Shown piece by piece: positions 42,501-49,138 of a DNA stretch of 51,342 nt. The notes below the pieces were generated by a model. It was not told the origin of the DNA and ran no database searches. It saw only the letters and a program-made list of their open reading frames with translations. The DNA is from CAYMLQ01 sp964390795 (GTDB lineage Bacteria > Verrucomicrobiota > Kiritimatiellia > RFP12 > UBA1067): the NCBI GenBank assembly GCA_964390795.1, contig CAYMLQ010000008.1:1-51342 (forward strand). The letters are read 5' to 3'. Within the stretch, counting starts at the first letter, position 1. Each line of letters starts with the position of its first letter. The translations under genes were made by a program, and so were the position numbers.

Positions 42501-44873
42501 TGTCAGCATGCGGCGGGAGAGCGAGAACTCGCCGCCGCTGTCCACGCCGCTGACAACGGGATAAGAGGCGACCGCGCGCTCCCGGATGGCGACGCAGAAC
42601 GTGCGCAGCGCGTCATCGGGATAGTCCACTTCCAGAACATAAGGCTGCTGGGCCACCGCAACGGTTGTCGTGTACGCGAACCAACTCGGATCAGTGGCGT
42701 TCTGATTCTGCAGCCAGCCGATGGCGCCGGACTCGCGGTAGCGCCCGAAGGGCCTGTCAATGACGCGCGTGCCGCCGCACTGATAATCCGGCACCGTGGC
42801 CACGCAGTCTATTTCCCGCATCAGCGTTCGCTTAAGCTCCCCGCCCGTCCGCAGGACCGGCGTGGCGTCGATCACCGTGAACCTGACCGAGGGCAGGTCG
42901 CGCGCCGCAGGCTTGCCGTCCACCTCAAAGCTAACCGTGAACTCGCCCTCTTGCGCGCAAGGGATGTCGATTCGGCTCGCGACCGGCGTCAGCGCGGCTG
43001 CGAGGCGCAAGGCGTGCCGGGCGATGACGGGCGTAACTCCCGTCTCGGTCACGCACGCGGTCACTTCAGCCTTGCAGGTCGAGACGACGTCCAGTTCCAG
43101 AGCCTCGCCTTTGCGGAAGACCAGCCGGTCTGCTGCGGGCTTGATTCGGATCTTCTGAGACGGCACAGCGCCGACGGCGCGCAGCGTAAAGCCGGTGAGC
43201 GCGCTGAACCCCGTCCAGATGAAGCGCTGAACCCGCAGCGTGTGCTTGCCCGCTGCGAGCCAGGTGCAGCCGACCTTGTCGCCGCCCCAGGTCACCGCGG
43301 TCTCGTCCTTGCCGTCGAGGATGAACGCGTGCCCGGCTGCATGGCCCTCCGGCTGCGCCAGAAGTTCGTACCAGCCCTCCGCAGGAACAATAAAGTCATA
43401 CTCAAACCACCCCGCAAGGCCGAGCCAGTCGTTCGGCTGGAGCTTGCCCGCAAGATTGCCCGCCGCTTTGACCTTCAGCAGATTTTGGGAATTAGCCAGT
43501 TCGGCGCGGTTGAAATCAACGGCCTTGATGGTTAATTCCCACGGCACAAAAGGGCGCTGCCCTCGCCACTGCGGAAAGTCGGGCGCCTCGACCGTATCGG
43601 ACGTGACTTTGGCGCCGGTCTCGTCTTCAGCCATGGCATAGGCGACGACCTGCTCGTTCGTGGCAGGCACGGGAATGCGCGCGCGCCACGCGTCGCCCTC
43701 CAGCGTAGCCGAAACCTCGTTCCACTTCGCCTCTGTTTCCGGCTTGCCCTTCTCACCCGAACCGTGTCGAAACAGGTTCTTGGGCATGCGCTTGACCCAG
43801 AACCCGACCTTGTCGATCTTCTTCGGACCGGACGTTCGGGTCTCCAGCTCAAGCGTGTCGCCCTGCACCTTGACCGTCGGCGCGGTCACTTCGGGAAAGG
43901 CAGGCGCGAGGCCAAGAACAGAACGGTAATAATGCAGGGGCACAACCTCGTTGCCCACCTGGATGTGGTTGTCATTCGGCAACATGAGCAGCCGCTTGTC
44001 CGATGGAATCTCGCGATACGTGTGCAGTACCACGGGCATCCAGAAAAAGAGGTCGTCCGTGCCGGAAAGCAGCAGCACGCTGGCGCGGGTGTTCGGCAAG
44101 CCGTGCTTGGGATCGAGAACCGCCAGCCAGTCGTCCTGCTCTTGCCTGCACGTCAGGACCATGGGGCCGAAGTAGCCGCCGAAATAGCCAGGCATGTCCC
44201 GAATGAAACCGCACCCGTATTTGACCGCCGCCGCGCGGAGTTCAGGCTCCAGCCCGATGACCAGAAGCGACACGTGCGCGCCTGCCGACATGCCCGACAG
44301 GCAGAGTTTGCTTGAATCGACTTCCGGCCGGCTCCGCAGATACATGAAAGCCCGGCGCACAAACCGCACACCGCAGGTGACGCCGTCTACCTCGGCACCG
44401 TAGGCTTTCCAGCCGTGAGGCGGCGCCTTGTCCTTCTCGCCCTCGGGCAGGGGGCGGGCCAAATTGCCCGGACTGCTGAATTCTGAATAGGGCGGCTTGC
44501 GAGGCTCCTTGCGGCTATTCGCGGGTCCGCACCAGTCGATGGACAGACAGGCGAACCCGTTCGTCGCGTAAAAGATCGCAGCATTCGGGCCCAACGTCTG
44601 CAAGCCCGCGCCATGCAGTTGCACCACGCCTGGGTACTTGCCAGGCTGAGACGGACAGCAGTAAAAGCCATAGATCCGCGTCGGCTTGCCGTTGAACGGC
44701 GCGCCGGAAAAATACAGCTCGGTCAGCAGGACCCCGTTTGTCACTGTTTCAGAGACTACCTCGATGGTCGGCGGCACCTCGCGGAAATCCGGCACGCGGA
44801 AAAGCTCCTCCCGCGTCGCCGCCAGGAGGTTAGTGAAGCCGACTCCAAATAGCGCCAGAACCAACCATTGCAT
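39540..44873 (-). CDS. 1777-residue secreted esterase fused to a glycosidase-like protein
   Basis: The signal peptide (MQWLVLALFGVGFTNLLA) leads to an alpha/beta-hydrolase of the acetyl-xylan-esterase/dienelactone-hydrolase type (about 20-330): VVQLHGAG, nucleophile Ser196 in GMSAG, acid region LLSGTDDLFFW and His in NDNHIQ. Beta domains follow (about 340-800). A region at about 930-1330 matches the protein at the right end of the window: WGYDDYTVGLFERETGTSIPL and AWITWRCAKIAEVYQRIRDRVQQARPDLRVYSD correspond to GYNDYMIDAFTQETGIQVP and EWVGWRCRAVAAWHKRLAARLAQARPGLR. It is probably a glycosidase barrel of unassigned family. A C-terminal sandwich with YLGAAHLRVFLNGELL closes it. Within it, an AVW...AAPRTLNPEP stretch (about 1265-1285) is encoded by heptamer repeats. 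GGAGG lies 8 bp before the ATG. Confidence 0.78.
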   Translation of the reverse strand: MQWLVLALFGVGFTNLLAATREELFRVPDFREVPPTIEVVSETVTNGVLLTELYFSGAPFNGKPTRIYGFYCCPSQPGKYPGVVQLHGAGLQTLGPNAAIFYATNGFACLSIDWCGPANSRKEPRKPPYSEFSSPGNLARPLPEGEKDKAPPHGWKAYGAEVDGVTCGVRFVRRAFMYLRSRPEVDSSKLCLSGMSAGAHVSLLVIGLEPELRAAAVKYGCGFIRDMPGYFGGYFGPMVLTCRQEQDDWLAVLDPKHGLPNTRASVLLLSGTDDLFFWMPVVLHTYREIPSDKRLLMLPNDNHIQVGNEVVPLHYYRSVLGLAPAFPEVTAPTVKVQGDTLELETRTSGPKKIDKVGFWVKRMPKNLFRHGSGEKGKPETEAKWNEVSATLEGDAWRARIPVPATNEQVVAYAMAEDETGAKVTSDTVEAPDFPQWRGQRPFVPWELTIKAVDFNRAELANSQNLLKVKAAGNLAGKLQPNDWLGLAGWFEYDFIVPAEGWYELLAQPEGHAAGHAFILDGKDETAVTWGGDKVGCTWLAAGKHTLRVQRFIWTGFSALTGFTLRAVGAVPSQKIRIKPAADRLVFRKGEALELDVVSTCKAEVTACVTETGVTPVIARHALRLAAALTPVASRIDIPCAQEGEFTVSFEVDGKPAARDLPSVRFTVIDATPVLRTGGELKRTLMREIDCVATVPDYQCGGTRVIDRPFGRYRESGAIGWLQNQNATDPSWFAYTTTVAVAQQPYVLEVDYPDDALRTFCVAIRERAVASYPVVSGVDSGGEFSLSRRMLTHSVVFWPQGTDLRIVLITPQTGRRAAAARLRLYRVEGEFPLPTVPAAGARSFANWYEEGLNFLGFYGVADRSLKGVALGADRWARSIAWMGGDTLVPTVSVYQMSLFPSRFNVSFADPSSADAVRVMLLKCEKYGMKFIGEFHPEARELAWSRPADGSTNCPFMISRDGKTSSGGPKFNPLCPANRDWYLGMVGEFADRYKDSPAFRGVSLRLMTWANPGLNNFHSLDWGYDDYTVGLFERETGTSIPLKVGGEGRFRERYEWLTANAKEAWITWRCAKIAEVYQRIRDRVQQARPDLRVYSDIFGGFPADLREAGLDTKRLSALNGVSLVNALHSYGRRQHSQLETQAARDALLAPASLNAVSGTNGLIGYLFGAGYFEATESVVPPEALGLPADTKRTWMSGVVNPAGRHALERWAVALAEGDAAYLSDGGNAYTLGQPILREFLQEYRSLPCANFTPREDARDPVAVWSAEVQGSEFSVQAAPRTLNPEPSFLFYAVNRAGYPVRVDLQFAQPGLLQRLSGKTLCVRRLSTGAAVPTPGGRLRLDLRPYELLAFSAASGTQILTVETCCPDAEIERVSRQVAWLEKLAQEDAGQSLKAKLKPAESEALSALAREARASLDAGHLWQAGGIVQNHRLLSVYRAAGKYPPDSHVRLDLAEQKLPHALLRFSSKQCPQTDLGTPEGLVARLVPAEGVAKLEPCKAVGSEAPLVTWSGETALLRLPFAVTMPQRFQVWARLAVYPQAPRLTVAGADGVEIPLAVEEAETGVQTGHSTQPIVLQPGTTAITFRVQGAVPVHLEQVFLEPAPSRIEPLQFVGYFPNPGNSNWTAALPPERAGGHAPGAAFDGTDGKNLGKVTWKPMPKELINAQPHVARCPPAPLGPEVIAYCRTSIHAPSDRDACLLYLGAAHLRVFLNGELLADSLRDKIQVAWWAGYQVLPVKLRKGANELLVKMANNMDKDSYKLIYFEGRITDSGDLSLEVASE
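41022..41079. repeat. In-frame heptamer array with inverted halves inside a coding gene
   Basis: On the plus strand it is three units of GGGTTCA, a 10-bp centre, and four units of TGAACNC. The halves are inverted relative to each other, so the array can form a hairpin. It encodes about 20 residues that interrupt the glycosidase-like region of the 1777-residue protein just before FLFYAVNRAG. The heptamer class is the same as at 33063-33101. Confidence 0.85.
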
Positions 44874-44888
44874 CTTCGATGCCTCCGT

Positions 44889-45040
44889 TCAGGGCCAAAG
44901 CCGGTTCACGTCCGTAATCTGCTGGTGTTCTGCACGTCGGCACCAGACGCGTCCTTCGCCTCCGCGCCCGCGCCCACGCAAATCACCGCGATCAGCGCGG
45001 CTACCGCCATTTTCCGCAGAAAATCACGCGGCACGCACAT
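44889..45040 (-). pseudogene. Remnant of a small secreted-protein gene
   Basis: An ATG at 45040 opens a signal-peptide-like frame (MCVPRDFLRKMAVAALIAVI, ending GAGAEAKDASGAD) that stops at 44906. In the frame two bases on, EHQQITDVNRLWP leads to a TGA at 44891-44889, 6 bp before the ribosome site of the next gene. This looks like a start and an end joined after deletion and frameshift. The region 44874-45236 otherwise holds only the hairpin element at 45109-45184. Confidence 0.45.
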
Positions 45041-45108
45041 TTCAACAACTTCCATCAGTACACCCATTATTCATAGTGGTTTTGCAGAAACCGGAAACAA
45101 TGACCGGA

Positions 45109-45184
45109 GCCGGCTGAAGCCGGGACAACGTACGGACACCGCAGGCCTGTTCATCCAAGGCATGTTGTCCCGGCTTCAGCCGGC
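45109..45184. repeat. REP-like hairpin element, copy 2 (opposite orientation to 27299-27368)
   Basis: Arms of 23 bp at 45109-45131 and 45162-45184 pair with one mismatch; the core is the same GCCGGCTGAAGCCGGGACAA as copy 1. Next to the right arm is CATCCAAGG, the complement of CCTTGGATG in copy 1, so the element has a polarity and is inverted here. It lies 53 bp past the stop of the VapC-like toxin. Confidence 0.82.
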
Positions 45185-45236
45185 AGCGCTGCAATGCCAG
45201 TCTTAGGATCCTACGGACGTTTCTCATCGGAACAGG

Positions 45237-45632
45237 TTACCAAAGCGTCGTGACATGCGGGTATGCACGGATCAAGGTGTCTGCGGTTACAAGTGTGGCC
45301 TTGCAGCGGCGAGACAAGGCAACGATGATGCGATCAGCCGGATCTTTGTGAAAATCCCCAGGCAGGCAGGCGCTCGCCAGGGCATCCTCGGCTGAGACCG
45401 GCTCAATGGTGATGCCCCTATAGGAACGCGCAAGAGCGAACCATTCGTCCAGTTGCATCGGCAGAATCAGTTTCCCCAGCGCACACTTGGTCGCGACTTC
45501 CCAAACGGAGATGACGGAGACCGTCATCTCCGCCGCCCTTTCCGCCTCACGGAGAGTCTGCCGCACTCGCGCCGAAAGCCGCGACGTGTCATGCAGCCAC
45601 CACAGCCACGCCTGGGTATCCAGGACGATCAT
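45237..45632 (-). CDS. vapC: VapC-type PIN-domain toxin
   Basis: 131 residues, the usual VapC length. The acidic active-site residues of a Mg-dependent PIN ribonuclease are all present: Asp5 in VLDTQAW, Glu45 in VWEVA, Asp97 and Asp100 in KDPADR, and Asp118 in TAD. It would act on RNA in the cytoplasm when free of its antitoxin. The ATG overlaps the antitoxin TGA (ATGA at 45632-45629), typical of coupled translation. This is the only cassette in the window unrelated to polysaccharides, and it sits among REP-like elements. Confidence 0.93.
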   Translation of the reverse strand: MIVLDTQAWLWWLHDTSRLSARVRQTLREAERAAEMTVSVISVWEVATKCALGKLILPMQLDEWFALARSYRGITIEPVSAEDALASACLPGDFHKDPADRIIVALSRRCKATLVTADTLIRAYPHVTTLW

Positions 45633-45937
45633 GGTTTCCTCCGTTTTGGCTTTTCCGGATCAGTCGACTTCTTCGTCGTCATATACCGACTGGCCGTTTC
45701 AGCAGCCCCGAGAGCCTCCCACAGACCGACAGTCGGCTCGTCAAAGTCGTCCGCAACCTTGACAGGAAATTTACGCAGCGGGTACGGATCGACATCAGCA
45801 TCATCGGTTTGAACCGGCACGATCATGGCTGCAGGCTTTCCGTAACGAAGGAGAACCACGGGGACATGGGTCGTCGACACCGCTTCGACCAGAGCCGGCA
45901 GCGTGCTGCGCGCTTCAGAAATGTTGAGTGTTTTCAT
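45629..45937 (-). CDS. Phd/YefM-family antitoxin
   Basis: 102 residues from the ATG at 45937 (GGGCGGG 4 bp upstream). MKTLNISEARSTLPALVEAV and VPVVLLRYGKPAAMIVP are the DNA-binding and dimer strands of the Phd/YefM fold. The acidic tail (DADVDPYPLRK to the end) would wrap the toxin. Pairing of a Phd-type antitoxin with a PIN toxin is common. It should repress its own promoter by binding the palindrome at 45953-45972. The frame stays open further upstream, but there it runs through the promoter and repeats. Confidence 0.9.
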   Translation of the reverse strand: MKTLNISEARSTLPALVEAVSTTHVPVVLLRYGKPAAMIVPVQTDDADVDPYPLRKFPVKVADDFDEPTVGLWEALGAAETASRYMTTKKSTDPEKPKRRKP

Positions 45938-45952
45938 CCGTCCCGCCCTTTC

Positions 45953-45990
45953 TGTACAACAAGTGTTGCACAACTTTATCGGACTGTCAA
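45953..45990 (-). promoter_or_regulatory. Toxin-antitoxin promoter with overlapping palindromic operator
   Basis: On the minus strand: -35 TTGACA (45990-45985, perfect), a 17-bp spacer and -10 AACACT (45967-45962). The -10 lies inside the imperfect palindrome TGTGCAACACTTGTTGTACA (45972-45953), symmetric at 16 of 20 positions, ending 15 bp before the ATG. Antitoxin bound there would block polymerase, the usual autoregulation. The 12-mer GTGTTGCACAAC of this operator is found again at 46147-46158. Confidence 0.72.
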
Positions 45991-46065
45991 CGGGAACGAC
46001 GTAATCGGTTGGTTGCCGGGGTGTTCGAGGAGTGAGCGTTGCTGGCGAACCAGTGTCGCAAGCTC

Positions 46066-46192
46066 GGGAGAGGGGACACTCCTGTCCCCGAAACGTCGGC
46101 CAAGCGTCGAACCGTAGGCGGCCGTCTCGTCGTATCCTGCGGCTCGGTGTTGCACAACCGTTCACAACGGGGACAGGAGTGTCCCCGCTCCC
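46066..46192. repeat. 127-bp element bounded by 25-bp inverted repeats, each itself a hairpin
   Basis: Arms at 46066-46090 and 46168-46192 are reverse complements with one mismatch. Each arm holds a perfect 7-bp-stem hairpin: GGGGACACTCCTGTCCCC (46072-46089) and GGGGACAGGAGTGTCCCC (46169-46186). The enclosed 77 bp has no gene. The element lies between the antitoxin promoter and the stop of the GH106 gene (46260), so it may separate the two units. The region 45991-46259 has nothing else that I can name. Confidence 0.75.
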
Positions 46193-46259
46193 AGCGCTAC
46201 GCGCACACGACGCGCGTTCCTCGATCCCCCAACCACCCACCGATTACGGGAGCGACTAC

Positions 46260-49061
46260 TCAATACAGCTCCAGCCGCACCGGCCCCATAAGTCCCGCAG
46301 ACTGAAGCGCGTCTTCGGACGCGAAGCCCTGGAACGCCTTGAGCGTGCGCTTGCCCTTCTCGTACTGCATGTTACTCTTGGTGATGCGCTGCTCGGGCGG
46401 CAGGCCGGCGTCGCCGACCAGCCGGTTCGCCCACGGGTTGGTGACCTCGATCTCCAACTCGTTCTTGCCCGCCTTCAGCGCACCGGTCAGCTCCGCCTGC
46501 CACGGCGCGGTCCAGACGATCCCGAGATCCTTGTTGTTGAGCCGCACCTGCGCCAGCGCCGCGACCGTGCCGAGCTGCAGGACCGCCTTGCGCCCCACCT
46601 GCTCCGCCGCGACCTCGAATGTCTTGCGGTACGTCGCCGTACCGGAAAAGTACTTGATGCCCGCCTCACTGTGCTTGGTCCAGTCGATCAGCGTCTCGAA
46701 CACCGCCTTCTCCGGCGCTCCGCGCCCGGGTTGGAAACTCACCTCCCAGGGGCCGGAGAGTTGAACGGAGGTCGGAGGTCGGAGGTCGGAGGTCGGAGAA
46801 GCTGATCGCTGATCTCCGATCGCTGACCTCTGGCCTCGGAACACCACAAACACCGACCCGTGCTCTGGCAGATCCAGCGTGACGAGCGTCCGTCCGTCCT
46901 CCGTCCTCCGTCCGCCGACCTCCGTCTCGATCCGTCCGCTGACCGCATCCCACAGCTCGGGCTGCTTGCCGCTCACGCGGAAGGCGCACTCGGCCTTGCC
47001 CGTGCCCGCCACGAAGTAGATCTCCGCCTCGCCGTCGCGGCGGTGCGTATACTCGAACGGACCCTCGAAATCGGGCACCAGCTTCTTGCCTTTGAGCGCG
47101 TCGGCCAGCGTCGGCGACGCTGCCCACAACTCTGCGCCCAGCCGCCGCACCTCGTCGCTGTCCCGCGCGAGTCCCGGCGTGCGCTGCGGCGTGCGTTTTC
47201 CGAACACCACGGGCACCCCGGCCTTCTTGATCTCCGCGATCTTGCGCAGCGCGGCCAGCGACACCTGTTCACCGTCAAGATCCACGGCCAGTACGCGGTA
47301 GCTCATGCCGTCGGGAAGCACCAGCGCCCCGTCTTTCACCGCCATCCGCTCAAGCAGCACTTCGGTGGTCACGATGTCGTAGCCGTGCCCCTTCGGAAGC
47401 GCCATCGTGGCCGTCGCGCTCCAGTTGGTGGTGAAGCGGCCCCAGTGCTGATACGGCACGTCGCCCACGTAGGCGCACACGTCCGCCACGAAAAGCCCCT
47501 GCCGCAGCAGATGCTGGCAGCGGCCCAGATAGGTCATGAAGGGCGCGGCCTGCTCGAACCAGGTCACCTTCGGGTTGATGTGCGTGCCCGCGAAATACTC
47601 GCTGCCCGGCACGCCGAACTCCTTGGGCGAACAGGTGAAGGTGTGCCACACGAGCTGGTTGACGCCGTCGATGAACGACTCGTCACCGCTGCGCTTCAGC
47701 AGCGCGGGATAGGGCGTCCAGTGCCGCACCATGTGCGTGAAGGCCTCGGCCGCCGCCAGCCGCTTGCCATACGTGTGCGCGGTCATGGCCTGCGGCCGGC
47801 TCATCTGGCGGCCGCGCCGGTCGATGTCGCCCGTGTACCAGAACTCGCCCTGTGGCATGTCGTTGCGGGAGAGGAAGGACAGTTGGTCGGCCTCGCCGAA
47901 GACGGCCGGATGACGCGTCCACGGCCCGCCGGACTCGGAGTGCCACTCCAGCCCGTTCTTGTGGCACAGCGCCATCATGGTGCCGTAGAAGTTGTCCCTG
48001 AACGCCTCGTTCCGCGCCCGCCGATAGTCGGTCACGAAGCCGCTCGAGGCCTCCTCGCTCGTGACCACGAAACCCGCCAGCACGGGCATCCAAGGCCGGA
48101 TGGAGTAGCCGCGATACTTCGCGAAATCCTTTTCGAACGCGCCGGTCCAGGTCGGCACCGCGCCCTCCCAGCTCACGCTGTAGAAGTGCGTCAGCGTCTT
48201 GCCCGCGAGCGGGCCGACGTCCGCGAGGATCGCCTTACCCATGCGGTTGAAGTGACCCTCCACCGCCTTGGGATCCAGCACGTCGACGTCGTACTCGTGC
48301 CCGTCGATCGTCGTGTGTCCGAAGCGCACCAGCGCCCACTGCCCCTGCGGCACGTCCCATACGAGGCGGCCCTCGGCATCGGTCTTCTCCGACAGTTCAA
48401 CAATCTCACTGGCGAGGCGATGCTCCGCAGCCTTCTGCCCGTCCACGCGCTTGCCCCACTGCGCAGCCACCATGGTGTACAGCCCGTCGCCCGCGTTCAC
48501 CCACTCCGCGCTGTTCGTGACCGCAGCGCCGTCGTACTTAACGGCGAAGGCCGCCACGTCCCAGTAGTGCGTGCGCTCCGGCTTCGACAGCACCGCGTCG
48601 AGGTGCGCTCCGGCGGTCAGCGGCGTGGTCTGGCAGATCAGGCGCTTGGGCGCGTCCGCCCCCACCTCCCACGGCCCCTTCAGCGCGCCCGCGCAACTGC
48701 TGAGGTTGACGCTCACCTCCAAGCCGACCCGTGCGGCCTCCTTGATCCCGAAGTCCAGAAGTTCGCGCCACTCGGGGCTCATGAACTCCATCTTGGGCTT
48801 GGGCAGCACAACGTGGCCCTTGTCGTCCCAGTAACCGCGCGCGTCGAACATCAGCAGCCCGCCGAACCCCACGCGCCGCATGGCTTCCATGTCGCTCGTG
48901 ATAGTCTCCTTGTCCACATGCCCGTTGATCCACCACCAGTAGGCCCACGGCCGGTCAGCCACCGGCACGTTCCGGAAATTCTCGTCCAAAGTCGCGGCCG
49001 TCGCACCCAGCGCGATACAACACAGCAACGTTCCAAGCAGATTGCATTTCAACAGATTCAT
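46260..49061 (-). CDS. Alpha-L-rhamnosidase, GH106-like
   Basis: 933 residues with a signal peptide (NLLGTLLCCIALGATA); GGAGAAG lies 5 bp before the ATG. The GH106 features are RPWAYWWWINGHVDKETI at the start, GFGGLLMFDARGY, VSVNLSSCAGALKGPW, the catalytic-region motif FYSVSWEGAVPTWTGAFEKDFAKYRGY (about 290-320), ESGGPWTRHP and FGVPGSEYFAGTHINP. The C-terminal sandwich (about 795-925) has LQLGTVAALAQVRLNNKDLGIVWTAPW, the usual closing domain. The enzyme releases alpha-L-rhamnose from rhamnogalacturonan-type glycans, consistent with the pectin theme. Residues about 705-765 (RIETEVGGRRTEDG... and GQRSAIGDQRSASPTSDLR) are coded by heptamer repeats and look like an expansion in a linker. It follows the glycosidase at the right edge by 77 bp. 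Confidence 0.88.
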   Translation of the reverse strand: MNLLKCNLLGTLLCCIALGATAATLDENFRNVPVADRPWAYWWWINGHVDKETITSDMEAMRRVGFGGLLMFDARGYWDDKGHVVLPKPKMEFMSPEWRELLDFGIKEAARVGLEVSVNLSSCAGALKGPWEVGADAPKRLICQTTPLTAGAHLDAVLSKPERTHYWDVAAFAVKYDGAAVTNSAEWVNAGDGLYTMVAAQWGKRVDGQKAAEHRLASEIVELSEKTDAEGRLVWDVPQGQWALVRFGHTTIDGHEYDVDVLDPKAVEGHFNRMGKAILADVGPLAGKTLTHFYSVSWEGAVPTWTGAFEKDFAKYRGYSIRPWMPVLAGFVVTSEEASSGFVTDYRRARNEAFRDNFYGTMMALCHKNGLEWHSESGGPWTRHPAVFGEADQLSFLSRNDMPQGEFWYTGDIDRRGRQMSRPQAMTAHTYGKRLAAAEAFTHMVRHWTPYPALLKRSGDESFIDGVNQLVWHTFTCSPKEFGVPGSEYFAGTHINPKVTWFEQAAPFMTYLGRCQHLLRQGLFVADVCAYVGDVPYQHWGRFTTNWSATATMALPKGHGYDIVTTEVLLERMAVKDGALVLPDGMSYRVLAVDLDGEQVSLAALRKIAEIKKAGVPVVFGKRTPQRTPGLARDSDEVRRLGAELWAASPTLADALKGKKLVPDFEGPFEYTHRRDGEAEIYFVAGTGKAECAFRVSGKQPELWDAVSGRIETEVGGRRTEDGRTLVTLDLPEHGSVFVVFRGQRSAIGDQRSASPTSDLRPPTSVQLSGPWEVSFQPGRGAPEKAVFETLIDWTKHSEAGIKYFSGTATYRKTFEVAAEQVGRKAVLQLGTVAALAQVRLNNKDLGIVWTAPWQAELTGALKAGKNELEIEVTNPWANRLVGDAGLPPEQRITKSNMQYEKGKRTLKAFQGFASEDALQSAGLMGPVRLELY
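46767..46945. repeat. In-frame heptamer arrays inside the GH106 gene
   Basis: Three blocks with period 7 on the plus strand: GGAGGTC, four perfect copies (46767-46794); GCTGATC twice plus three variants (46801-46835); and CGTCCTC/CGTCCGC-type units (about 46889-46945). About 54 bp of ordinary coding sequence (LVTLDLPEHGSVFVVF) separates the last two. The frame is kept because the added lengths sum to multiples of three. The encoded peptides are Arg/Ser/Thr/Pro-rich and sit between the barrel and the C-terminal sandwich. Confidence 0.85.
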
Positions 49062-49086
49062 CGCTCTTCTCCTTGTATGGCCTTCT

Positions 49087-49137
49087 GTGGCACGGGCGTC
49101 TTGCCCGTGGGAATCACGGGCGAAACGCCCGTGCCAC
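49087..49137. repeat. 51-bp nested hairpin element between two glycosidase genes
   Basis: A 13-bp perfect outer stem (GTGGCACGGGCGT at 49087-49099 and its complement at 49125-49137) encloses a 7-bp inner stem (GCCCGTG/CACGGGC) with a 5-bp loop. It starts 1 bp after the TAA of the upstream gene and lies 26 bp before the GH106 start. There is no T-tract. Like the element at 770-845 it sits right at a gene end inside an operon. Confidence 0.8.
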
Positions 49138-49138
49138 G

